A stretch of DNA of 63,603 nt from Microcystis aeruginosa Ma_MB_S_20031200_S102 (GTDB taxonomy: Bacteria > Cyanobacteriota > Cyanobacteriia > Cyanobacteriales > Microcystaceae): the NCBI GenBank assembly GCA_007095845.1, contig SFBI01000057.1, positions 1 through 63,603 on the forward strand, written 5' to 3'. Under the pieces are notes generated by a model. That model was not told the DNA's origin and did no database searches. It saw only the letters and a list, made by a program, of their open reading frames with translations. This document shows, piece after piece, positions 18,993 through 26,956 of the stretch. The translations under genes were made by a program, and so were the position numbers. Within the stretch, counting starts at the first letter, position 1; each line of letters begins with the position of its first letter.

Positions 18993-20417
18993 ATGCTTTC
19001 TGATCCGGAACCGAGCGACACCCTCACCACTACCACCGTCAATACAAGCCCTCCGGGGGCTGATATTAAGCCAATTTTAGCTTTAAAAGAGTTGGTCGCT
19101 AGTTTATATCGCGAACAAAACAAAGTTCAAAATCTCTTAAGTTCCCTCGGGTTTGCCCTGCGGAGTTTCAATAATTTAAACCAATTCCTCGATCTTACCC
19201 CCTTGATGGCCGCACGAGTGGCAGATGCAGAAGGAGGGGCGTTGATTTTGAGTAAAAATAACGGTCAAGTGGCGCTTGATCAACTCCATTGCCAAGATAA
19301 TCAAATTAATGGGGAACTACGCCGACAATTAGAGGCAATTATCCGACAATTAAACCAAGAAGCGACACTTGAGAACAAAAATAATCGATCGCTTCTCGAT
19401 AGTCTCGACCATCAAATCCGGCAAACTCTCGGACAGGGTACGCAAGTTTATAGTACACCTGTTTTGGTAAAAAATAGTGAGCGGGGACGTTTATACGTTT
19501 TCAGTCGCGATCCCGATTATGGTTGGACCCCCACCCGTCGTAAACTGCTGCAGCTAGTGGCCGATCAAACCGCCGTGGCTATAGCTAATAATGAATTAAC
19601 GATCGAATTACGGGCCAAGGAACGTCAGGATCGAGAGTTAGAAATCGCTTCCGAAATCCAAAATCGTCTTTTACCCCGGCAATGTCCGAAAATTCAGGGG
19701 GTAGAATTGGCAGCCCACTGCAAAACGGCTAATCGCGTTGGTGGCGACTATTATGATTTTATCCCCTGCAACTACGATCAATTTAAACCGGCAAGGGAGG
19801 CAGAAAGGGAAGCTAGTACCGCTCCTTGGAGTATAGTCATCGGTGATGTCATGGGAAAAGGTGTCCCAGCAGGATTATTGATGACCATGACCCGGGGAAT
19901 GTTGCGAGCGGAAGTTTTAAATCGTCACTCCCCGGCCCAGATTTTGCGTCATCTTAATCGGGTTATGTATGCCGATCTCGATAATTCTCATCGTTTCGTG
20001 ACATTATTTTATTCCGAGTATGATCCTCTGACGCGCCGTCTTGGCTACAGTAATGCTGCCCATTATCCTACCCTCTGGTGGCGGTCTAAAACGGCAGAGT
20101 TAGAGTCTCTTGACACGGAAGGGACATTAGTTGGTTTAGAGGCCGATTCTATCTATGATGATGCCCAAGTGCAATTAGAAGCGGGAGATACGCTAATTTA
20201 TTACACCGATGGCTTTACCGATGCAGTCAACTCGAAAGGGGAAAGATTTGATCAGAAAAATTGGCTATCGGCAGTTAAAGAAGCCTGTCAACAGTACACC
20301 GATCCCGAACAGATTCTCGAATATTTATTTGGAAAAGTGGCCGCTTTTACTGGGTTGGGAAATGATAGTAGTGACGATATGACTTTAGTAGTTATGCGAG
20401 TGAAATCGGAGGAATAA
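18993..20417 (+). CDS. GAF-domain PP2C (RsbU/SpoIIE-type) protein phosphatase
   Basis: A 474-residue signalling protein. A GAF domain spans about residues 55-205, a short coiled linker with ERQDRELEIASEIQNRLLP follows, and the SpoIIE-type Ser/Thr phosphatase covers about 235-470. Catalytic metal-binding motifs are intact: NRVGGDYYDF, IVIGDVMGKGVPAGLLM, and the C-terminal GNDSSDDMTLVVMRV. Such proteins dephosphorylate anti-anti-sigma (STAS) partners in partner-switching stress pathways. No STAS or kinase gene is adjacent, so the partner is unknown. Its stop is 13 bases from the stop of the convergent AmpG-like gene. Confidence 0.92.
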   Translation: MLSDPEPSDTLTTTTVNTSPPGADIKPILALKELVASLYREQNKVQNLLSSLGFALRSFNNLNQFLDLTPLMAARVADAEGGALILSKNNGQVALDQLHCQDNQINGELRRQLEAIIRQLNQEATLENKNNRSLLDSLDHQIRQTLGQGTQVYSTPVLVKNSERGRLYVFSRDPDYGWTPTRRKLLQLVADQTAVAIANNELTIELRAKERQDRELEIASEIQNRLLPRQCPKIQGVELAAHCKTANRVGGDYYDFIPCNYDQFKPAREAEREASTAPWSIVIGDVMGKGVPAGLLMTMTRGMLRAEVLNRHSPAQILRHLNRVMYADLDNSHRFVTLFYSEYDPLTRRLGYSNAAHYPTLWWRSKTAELESLDTEGTLVGLEADSIYDDAQVQLEAGDTLIYYTDGFTDAVNSKGERFDQKNWLSAVKEACQQYTDPEQILEYLFGKVAAFTGLGNDSSDDMTLVVMRVKSEE

Positions 20418-20430
20418 ATCATCAATTAGC

Positions 20431-21672
20431 TCAATTCTCCTCTTGCCAAGGAGCAAATAAAGGCAATAAAGCTAACCCGGGTAAAGCGGCAATTACCGTG
20501 ATTAAAAAGAACAACTGCCAACCGATTGCCTCGGCTAAAAGTCCGGCGGGAGCTACTAAAATATCGCGACTAAAGGCCATTAAACTTGATAAGAGGGCGT
20601 ACTGAGTAGCGGTAAAACGAGCATTACAAAGACTCATTAAAAAAGCCACAAAAGCGGCAGTTCCTAAGCCGCCGCAGAAGTTTTCAATATTAATAGCTAA
20701 GACCATAAAAGGATAATTTTGCCCTAAATTTGCTAAAATAAAATAGGCTAAATTACTAATAGCTTGCAAGCCGCCAAAAATCCAGAGCGATCGATTAATT
20801 CCCCAACGACTTAACAGGGAACCACCTAATAAAACTCCCACCATAGTTGCTATCATGCCCATGCCCCCTTGAATCGCTCCGATAGCGGTTTGACTGAAAC
20901 CAGTTTTTAAGAGAAAAGGAGTCACCATATTATTAACTAAAGCATCCCCTAAACGATAGAGAACAATAAAGGCGAGAATACCGATTCCTTTACCTATTTG
21001 ATAGCGTTGAAAAAACTCTTGGAAAGGCAACCAAACCGCCTCTAAAAGAGTTCGGGGAGTATCATCCCTAGGGGGAGTAGCTGGGGCGAAAAAAGACCAA
21101 ATAATCGTTAAAGCCATCAATACAGCTAGGAAAAGATAGACGAGAGGCCAGGGAAAGTGATCGGCTAAAATTAAAGCGATCGAACCGGTTAAAATTAAAG
21201 CCAAACGATAACCTAAAACCCCGATCGCTACCCCAGCACCCATCTCCCATTTTTCTAAAATATCTGTGCGATAGGCATCGTAAGCAATATCTTGAGTGGC
21301 ACTAAAAAAAGCGATCAGTAGAGCATTAATTGCCAATAATTCCAAAGATTGTTTTGGTTGTTGAAAAGCCATAAAACCAATCGCTAAAGTTAAACAAATT
21401 TGAGCGATTAAAATCCAACCGCGACGACGACCAAGAAAAGGAGGAACATAGCGATCGAGTAAGGGAGACCACAGAAATTTGAGAGAGTAGGGGAGAGCAA
21501 CTAAACTAAATAAACCGATCGATTTCAGATCAACTCCTTCGGTGGTCATCCAAGCTTGCAGGGTGCGACTGGTGAGCAATAAGGGTAATCCAGAAGCAAA
21601 ACCTAAGAATAACAAAGCCGCCATTTTTTGACTGCGGAACACTTGCAAATAAGCAGAAATTTCTTTGATCAT
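20431..21672 (-). CDS. ampG: AmpG-like MFS muropeptide permease
   Basis: A 413-residue major-facilitator protein with 12 predicted helices. The AmpG hallmarks are FLGFASGLPLLLTSRTLQAWMTTEGVDLKSIGLFSLVALPYSLKFLWSPLLDRYVPP (in sections, residues 20-75) and the loop ATQDIAYDAYRTDIL. It should import anhydromuropeptides across the inner membrane for cell-wall recycling. I prefer ATG 21672 (MIKEISAYL) over an upstream start at 21723, because homologous proteins start near this point and the extra 17 residues look unlike a membrane-protein N-terminus. Monocistronic; the 300 bases upstream show no gene. Confidence 0.85.
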   Translation of the reverse strand: MIKEISAYLQVFRSQKMAALLFLGFASGLPLLLTSRTLQAWMTTEGVDLKSIGLFSLVALPYSLKFLWSPLLDRYVPPFLGRRRGWILIAQICLTLAIGFMAFQQPKQSLELLAINALLIAFFSATQDIAYDAYRTDILEKWEMGAGVAIGVLGYRLALILTGSIALILADHFPWPLVYLFLAVLMALTIIWSFFAPATPPRDDTPRTLLEAVWLPFQEFFQRYQIGKGIGILAFIVLYRLGDALVNNMVTPFLLKTGFSQTAIGAIQGGMGMIATMVGVLLGGSLLSRWGINRSLWIFGGLQAISNLAYFILANLGQNYPFMVLAINIENFCGGLGTAAFVAFLMSLCNARFTATQYALLSSLMAFSRDILVAPAGLLAEAIGWQLFFLITVIAALPGLALLPLFAPWQEEN

Positions 21673-21979
21673 AGAGGGGGTAGGAGAATAGATTAGATTA
21701 AAGAATATAGTTAATTGACCCAAAAAGAAAGAGATTAGTTCTGACCGGCATCATCCCCCTCTTAACCATTGCCCAGCGATCAAAAAAAGTTCCCGAAAAA
21801 TAGCGGTCTTTCCCCCAACTGGGGCTATAGGCAGTAAAATAGATGAGATTTTGATTCAGTAGTCTTGAAAAATTGCGGTATTCTCCTTAAGATAGATGCT
21901 TGATTCCCCCAACTAGCTCTCATCCCTATTTACCTTTCCCAGACAAAGACTGTTATCCCCACCTTCCCTCCCGACTCCT

Positions 21980-22603
21980 GTGATTAAAGTGGACTCCTGT
22001 TTTATCTCATACCTACTGTCTGATCCCTCCGACACGGAAGCGATCGGTGACACTGCCGCCATTACCGTCGAGGTGCGTTTGGCCCAAGGCCAAGATCTCA
22101 AAAGTTTGGCGGAGATTCTCACCGATAGTTTTTTCCCCACGGCCAATTATTGGTCTTTTCTGCGTCCTATCTTTAAATTAGGCATTTACGAGGACTTACG
22201 GGGACGATTGCGCGCCAATACCCCTTACTATCACTGTCTGGTGGTCAGTCAAACCAGTTTCACCACCACAGGTCATCAGGAAATTATTGTCGCTACGGCG
22301 GAAATCTGCTTAAAATCCAGTTCTTTTTTAGCTGTTCCCATTCCTTATATTTCTAATTTAGCCGTTAGTCCCGATCGCCGGCGTGCCGGTCTGGCCCGGA
22401 GATTGCTGCTCAAGTGTGAACAAATCGCTAGAGAATGGGGTTTTGAGGAACTTTCCCTTCATGTTCTCGATAATAATCGAGCGGCCCAGTCACTCTACTT
22501 AAGTAGCGGTTATCGTCTGCAAAAAACCGACGGTTGGTTCAGCAATTGGTTATTTAATCGACCACAAAAGTTATTTCTGCACAAAAAAATCAACAAACCT
22601 TAA
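21980..22603 (+). CDS. GNAT-family N-acetyltransferase
   Basis: A 207-residue protein with a GNAT fold in residues 30-190. Motif A for acetyl-CoA is VSPDRRRAGLARRLLLKCEQIA (residues 130-150; R-R-x-G-L-A pattern), followed by LSLHVLDNNRAAQSLYLSSGYRL, the RimI-like motif B. The family acetylates amino groups on proteins or small molecules; the substrate here is unknown. I use the GTG at 21980. An internal start is possible because the first 20 residues are poorly conserved-looking. Downstream, a nested MITE begins two bases after the stop. Confidence 0.82.
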   Translation: MIKVDSCFISYLLSDPSDTEAIGDTAAITVEVRLAQGQDLKSLAEILTDSFFPTANYWSFLRPIFKLGIYEDLRGRLRANTPYYHCLVVSQTSFTTTGHQEIIVATAEICLKSSSFLAVPIPYISNLAVSPDRRRAGLARRLLLKCEQIAREWGFEELSLHVLDNNRAAQSLYLSSGYRLQKTDGWFSNWLFNRPQKLFLHKKINKP

Positions 22604-22922
22604 ATAGGGTTTGCTCAAAAAGGCTTAGGGTGGGGTCAGGGTTTTGGGTTTTGGCTTCGGCCGTGAGCTTTTGTCGAAGTGCGAAGTCTCGCTGCCAGGG
22701 TCAATTACCTAATTTTCAGGGCAAAAGTCCCTAAAATTTCCCCCCGATCACTCCCATATTCTGTACTTTTTGATTTCCACAAGGTTTAAAGGTTTTACCC
22801 AACAAGGTTTTTATACTAAATCCGCTAAGTACAGTCTAGTTATGAGGAGAGGTAAAAGGGAATAAATAATCAGTTTTTAATAACCGGATTTAGTATTAGA
22901 TTTATTCAGCAAACCCTAAATA
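22604..22922. mobile_element. MITE with TAGGGTTTGCT ends, carrying a nested MITE
   Basis: The left end TAGGGTTTGCTCAAAAA (22605) and the right end ATTCAGCAAACCCTA (about 22905-22919) are inverted relatives. Related ends occur at 36126-36341 and, as direct 38-base copies, at 31531 and 31663. A second complete MITE lies inside at 22813-22896. No ORF. A small TTCGGCCGTGAGC-type palindromic repeat lies inside as well (about 22657). Confidence 0.6.
22813..22896 (+). mobile_element. 84-bp MITE, ATACTAAATCCG ends
   Basis: It starts ATACTAAATCCG and ends CGGATTTAGTAT, a perfect 12-base terminal inverted repeat, with a subterminal AATCAGTTTTTAATAACC shared with the copy at 51849-51948. It is inserted within a larger MITE, giving a relative age order (this one is younger). 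Confidence 0.8.
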
Positions 22923-23007
22923 GTCAGAACCCCAAACCTGCCCTCCACAGATGGAGTCAAGAAGCAAAAGAACACAAAAAGTTTGAGAAAATGAAAAAAA
23001 ACGGTTT

Positions 23008-24453
23008 CTAATAATGACGTGGAGTATAAACCCATTGCTGGTTTTTACCTTGCTCAATAAGGCGAGTTTTACTCGATCCGATCAAAATTATAGTCCGCAT
23101 ATCCGCATCGTTAATAGTCATATCCTCTAGGAATTTCACCGTCACTGTTTCCCCTTTTCGCCCTAAATTACGCGCTAGTACCACGGGAGTTTGCGGCGAT
23201 CGCCATTGTAATAAAATCTCTTTTGCCTTCTCCAATTGCCAAGTGCGCTCTTGAGACACAGGATTATAAAATGCGATCGCTAAATCTGCCCGGGCTGCTA
23301 ACTCAATACGCTGAGAAATCACCTGCCAAGATTTGAGAATATCCGATAGGGAAATCGCACAAAAATCATGGCCTAAAGGCGCGCCAACCTTGGCAGCCGC
23401 CGCTTGCATGGCCGAAATCCCCGGACAGACCTGAATGGCCACCTGCTGCCATTCCTGTTTTGCTTTTTTTTCTAATACCTCAAACACAGCTGCGGCCATG
23501 GCATAAATGCCAGGATCTCCGGAGGAAACTAAGACAACAGATCGCCCCTTAGCCGCTAAATCTAGGGCTATTTCTGCTCGATCGAGTTCCACCCGATTAT
23601 CCGATTCATGGCGGACAATTTCTGGTTTTCGCAGGGATTCTACCAAATCCAAATAGGTTTTATAACCCACCCAATCCGTGGCTTTTTCCAACACTTCTCG
23701 AACTTCCGGCGACATCCAATTTAGCGCACCTGGTCCAGTTCCGACTATGGCTAATTTACCTTGACTTTCTTGATCCAAATCCCCCGGGTAAAAACTAGAT
23801 TTTTCCCTAATTTGCTGGATTTCTTCACAGAGATAAACTAAACAGTTACTGCTAGGTTTTGCTAAGTTTAAGTTATTTTTATCTATAATCTGAATGCTTA
23901 ATTTTGCTGCTGATGAAATTGGTAAATTACTATTTTTTAACCAGTCCGCTTCACCGATTAATTTTACTTTTTCACCTGCCAATAAATCGGACAAAAACTT
24001 CTTAGCATCATCGGGATTAACTAACTGATAACCCGGGGGTGGCGATAATAAAGTAGTTTTAAATCTAATATCACCAGTGGTGGTAATTGCGGGGGAAATT
24101 TGCCAAACCGAGGCAATTTGACGAGCGAGATCATTAACCCCTTGTAAACCCCCCAACAAAGGCACTACGGCGCTGCCATCTTCTGCGATTGCTAATACAG
24201 GCGGTTCTTGCCATTTATCAGTTAATAAAGGTGCTAAAGTGCGAATTAAAATACCCGCCGCACAAATGCCAATAATTGGCGTTCCCGTCTGGAAAAATTC
24301 TCGCACGGTTTCGCCAAAATTATTATAGGTAAAATCAGCCGACTGGGTACGATTTATTAACCCATAAACTGCTGATTCTGGTAAGGCCATTTGCACTTGA
24401 CGAGCCACGGGAATGCTGGTTTCTCCTAAAATGAGAATAGCTGGAGGTTTCAT
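23008..24453 (-). CDS. cobJ: CbiG-CobJ/CbiH fusion, precorrin-3B C17-methyltransferase
   Basis: A cobalamin (pseudocobalamin) pathway enzyme of 481 residues. The N-terminal half is CbiG-like: GICAAGILIRTLAPLLTDKWQEPPVLAIAEDGSAVVPLLGG is in sections the CbiG N/mid domain that opens the delta-lactone of cobalt-precorrin-5A. The C-terminal half (about 230-475) is the SAM-dependent tetrapyrrole methylase CobJ/CbiH, with IVGTGPGALNWMSPEVREVL, VVLVSSGDPGIYAMAAAVFEVL, VCPGISAMQAAAAKVGAPLGHDF and the C-terminal RTIILIGSSKTR. The first domain seems shorter than free-standing CbiG and may lack its last segment. It overlaps the Uma2 gene upstream by four bases (ATGA). Confidence 0.88.
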   Translation of the reverse strand: MKPPAILILGETSIPVARQVQMALPESAVYGLINRTQSADFTYNNFGETVREFFQTGTPIIGICAAGILIRTLAPLLTDKWQEPPVLAIAEDGSAVVPLLGGLQGVNDLARQIASVWQISPAITTTGDIRFKTTLLSPPPGYQLVNPDDAKKFLSDLLAGEKVKLIGEADWLKNSNLPISSAAKLSIQIIDKNNLNLAKPSSNCLVYLCEEIQQIREKSSFYPGDLDQESQGKLAIVGTGPGALNWMSPEVREVLEKATDWVGYKTYLDLVESLRKPEIVRHESDNRVELDRAEIALDLAAKGRSVVLVSSGDPGIYAMAAAVFEVLEKKAKQEWQQVAIQVCPGISAMQAAAAKVGAPLGHDFCAISLSDILKSWQVISQRIELAARADLAIAFYNPVSQERTWQLEKAKEILLQWRSPQTPVVLARNLGRKGETVTVKFLEDMTINDADMRTIILIGSSKTRLIEQGKNQQWVYTPRHY

Positions 24454-25202
24454 TTGGCTTCCCCCGACTGCGCTGCGGTTAACTTTTGGATAAATTCTTG
24501 ATGTTCTACCGAGTTAATTCCAGCTTTTAAGATGTCTAACACCCGTGACATATTGCCGTTGAGCATGGCAGATTCGACAAGCTCACTGCAAGCTGAAATA
24601 TCTAACCACAAACCCGGAAATACTAGAGAGCAAATCACCCCTTCTTGGTTGGTTAACAAAGAAATATAATCGCCATCTTGTAAACTAAACCAATCAATTT
24701 TTTGGTCAAATACTTGCCAAACAAGGTATTCTTGAATGCCACTGCGTCGATAAGCACGTTTTTTATCACCTAAATCTATGGCGGCACTACTAGCGGCAAT
24801 TTCTACTACTAATTCCGGCGATCCTTCTAAGTATCCCTCTACACTTAGGGTTGATTTTCCCCCGCTTTCTTGACTGATTAATAACACCCCATCCGGCTGT
24901 AATTCGTTGTCGATATCCAAGCGAACTGTTGGCTCAATACCCATTTGTACTTGGGGGGTAGCAGCTTGATAAACTCCCAACCAAGTGATTAAACGTCCGT
25001 GGGGTTCAGCATGAAATTTAAACCTTAATGGGGATGCCATATACACAACTCCTTCGATAAGTTCGGCTTTTTTTAATCCTGGCATAGCTTGATAACGGCG
25101 CTCGAATTCGGGACGAATTAAGCGATCCCCATTTTCTAACGGGGGTAAATGTTGATTGGTTACAGTCTGAGAAGTTAAGGATTTAACCGGAGAAGAAGTC
25201 AT
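24450..25202 (-). CDS. Uma2-family (DUF820) putative PD-(D/E)XK endonuclease
   Basis: A 250-residue member of the Uma2 family, hugely expanded in cyanobacteria and built on a restriction-endonuclease-like fold. The active-site region shows ELQPDGVLLIS, then GSPELVVEIAASSAAIDLGDKKRAYRRSGIQEYLVW, giving the D, E and K positions of the nuclease core. The longer N-terminus (PPLENGDRLIRPEFERRYQAM) is of the common 250-residue subtype. The start is ATG 25202 rather than 25223. Its stop overlaps the cobJ start by four bases, which would couple a Uma2 gene to cobalamin synthesis; this looks like chance insertion rather than shared function. Confidence 0.8.
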   Translation of the reverse strand: MTSSPVKSLTSQTVTNQHLPPLENGDRLIRPEFERRYQAMPGLKKAELIEGVVYMASPLRFKFHAEPHGRLITWLGVYQAATPQVQMGIEPTVRLDIDNELQPDGVLLISQESGGKSTLSVEGYLEGSPELVVEIAASSAAIDLGDKKRAYRRSGIQEYLVWQVFDQKIDWFSLQDGDYISLLTNQEGVICSLVFPGLWLDISACSELVESAMLNGNMSRVLDILKAGINSVEHQEFIQKLTAAQSGEAK

Positions 25203-25573
25203 GGTGGCAGTCTTTGGGAACAAAACAGCATTGATTTTATTATAGATTGTTTTATTGGACTTCTTGAGGGATTTAATTTTTCACTGGAATTTTCCCAGAA
25301 GTCCCGCACTTTTAGCGATGGAATGAATGACGACCAACAGATAGACAATTACCCAAAACTATAGCATTTATCTTAGTGATGAGGTACAAAGTTTTCCTTT
25401 TGGGAAGTCGGTAGTCGATACCAAATTAGGTTACACTTCATCTAGTTATGAGAAATGTTGTCATAACTGATACAGCGAGCCTAAAGGAAAGGTAAACGTC
25501 CTCTTCTAGAGCCTACCGATTCACGAGTCAATTAGGCACACTATAACTAATAACTGATAATCGATAACTGATA
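25203..25573. other. Intergenic with GAGGTACAAAG motif and hairpin
   Basis: No gene. Holds a copy of the GATGAGGTACAAAGTTTT motif (25378-25395), an AGTTATGA/TCATAACT hairpin (about 25444-25469) and terminal AACTGATAA repeats leading directly into the next ATG. Confidence 0.5.
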
Positions 25574-26281
25574 ATGTTGGTTCCCCTTACCCGTCAATCG
25601 ATCGAGCAAATTGTGCCGATTATCGCCACAGGTCCCCAGTACGCTCACTATTGGGGTAAATGGTCTGATTTTCTGCGCCGTTTATTCATTTCTATCATCG
25701 CTCTCACCGCAGCTTGGTTAATCGGTAATTTATTCGGCCCCGGTGGTTTAACAATTAAACTGATTTTCGACATTATCGCCGGTTTATATTGGCTCTGGGG
25801 TCCGGTTTATTGGGCCAGTGTTCGCAATAATACCTATCGTCGTCTTCCCTACGGGGGGTTTTGGCGCGGTCGCGTTTTCGATGCTTTTGTAACCGAGGAA
25901 TTAATCGGGGAAGAAGAAAGGGTCAATAAACGCGGGGAATTAGAGATTATCGAAAATCGCCAACGCTGTATTAATCTAGAAATCGGTGATCAAACTGGCT
26001 TTTCGGCGATCGTTCGCGCTCCCCTCAAACGCATTCATAAATCGATCCGTCCCGGAATGGTGGCCGAAGCTTTGTTAATGTCTCGAGATCCCGATTTAGG
26101 GGATATCAATCAACTTTCTGATGTCCATCTTCCCCAACTCGACCAGTGGATAGGGGAATATCCTGTGCTGCGACGGGATATTTTTCAGCAAGTTAGTCGC
26201 GAATTGGGAGGGGGAAAAGAACCCCGGCCAAAACCTTCTCGTTATTCTAATAATGTCATCCGAAGACGCAAAACCCGTTAA
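25574..26281 (+). CDS. Conserved cyanobacterial membrane protein of unknown function
   Basis: A 235-residue protein with two transmembrane helices near residues 38-57 and 63-82 (RLFISIIALTAAWLIGNLF; IKLIFDIIAGLYWLWGPVYWA), then a soluble region of about 145 residues beginning NNTYRRLPYGGFWRGRVFDAF, with a basic tail RRRKTR. I recognise the type from other cyanobacteria, where similar proteins are sometimes labelled phosphate ABC transporter permease; nothing in the sequence supports a permease, since no EAA loop or multi-helix core is visible. Monocistronic. Start is ATG 25574, inside a run of AACTGATAA repeats. Confidence 0.7.
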   Translation: MLVPLTRQSIEQIVPIIATGPQYAHYWGKWSDFLRRLFISIIALTAAWLIGNLFGPGGLTIKLIFDIIAGLYWLWGPVYWASVRNNTYRRLPYGGFWRGRVFDAFVTEELIGEEERVNKRGELEIIENRQRCINLEIGDQTGFSAIVRAPLKRIHKSIRPGMVAEALLMSRDPDLGDINQLSDVHLPQLDQWIGEYPVLRRDIFQQVSRELGGGKEPRPKPSRYSNNVIRRRKTR

Positions 26282-26463
26282 TTTTTTGGCGATCGCTAAA
26301 AAAACACCGGTTTCTCGGCTATCAATGAATAATAATCAATTAAATGGTCTATTTACAGATTTTAGTCCATTTAATCCTTATTTTTGCCGTTTTTGAACCA
26401 TCAAAAATTAATTATGCAAGGGGTTCAATATAATGTTAATTGAGCTTAGAAGGAGATAAATCG

Positions 26464-26892
26464 ATGACGGCATCCTATGAGCAAGACTTTGGACTTTGGG
26501 CCGAACAAATGGCCGATTTATTAGCCTCTGGTCGGTTTTCCGAGTTAGATATTGAGAATTTAGTCGAAGAGGTGCGGGATTTGTCGAAACGGGAGCGTGA
26601 TCGCTTACTCGCTAGTCTAAGATTAATTTTGCATCATTTATTAAAGTGGGACTATCAACCTCAACGGCGATCGCACAGTTGGTTGGGAACTATTCAAGGA
26701 GAAAGAGCTAATATTAGGCTTTATTTGGACGATAGCCCCAGTTTAAGGCGATATTTAACCGATGAAAGCCTATTTAAACTCTATGCTGTTGCTTGTTCCG
26801 ATGCCTTTAGAGAGACGGGATTGGAGTTTCCCCCCGTTTGTCCCTACGGTATTGAGGATATTTTAAATCGTTCTCTTCATTTGTCGGAATGA
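26464..26892 (+). CDS. DUF29 family protein
   Basis: A 142-residue helical protein of the DUF29 family, common and multicopy in cyanobacteria. Signature regions: YEQDFGLWAEQMADLLASGRFSELDIENLVEEVRDLSKRERDRL (in sections) and LRLILHHLLKWDYQPQRRSHSWLGTI. The start is ATG 26464, placed by the AGAAGGAG Shine-Dalgarno at 26447-26454; a TTG upstream at 26440 is in frame but would bury that site. Function is unknown. DUF29 genes often lie in accessory regions with TA and Uma2 genes, as here. It is 64 bases upstream of the NACHT gene and could share its transcript. Confidence 0.82.
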   Translation: MTASYEQDFGLWAEQMADLLASGRFSELDIENLVEEVRDLSKRERDRLLASLRLILHHLLKWDYQPQRRSHSWLGTIQGERANIRLYLDDSPSLRRYLTDESLFKLYAVACSDAFRETGLEFPPVCPYGIEDILNRSLHLSE

Positions 26893-26956
26893 TAGGCGAA
26901 AAACGATTAAAGTTGGTAAGCTTAGATAGTATCCACAGGATCTTAAGTTTATCGCC

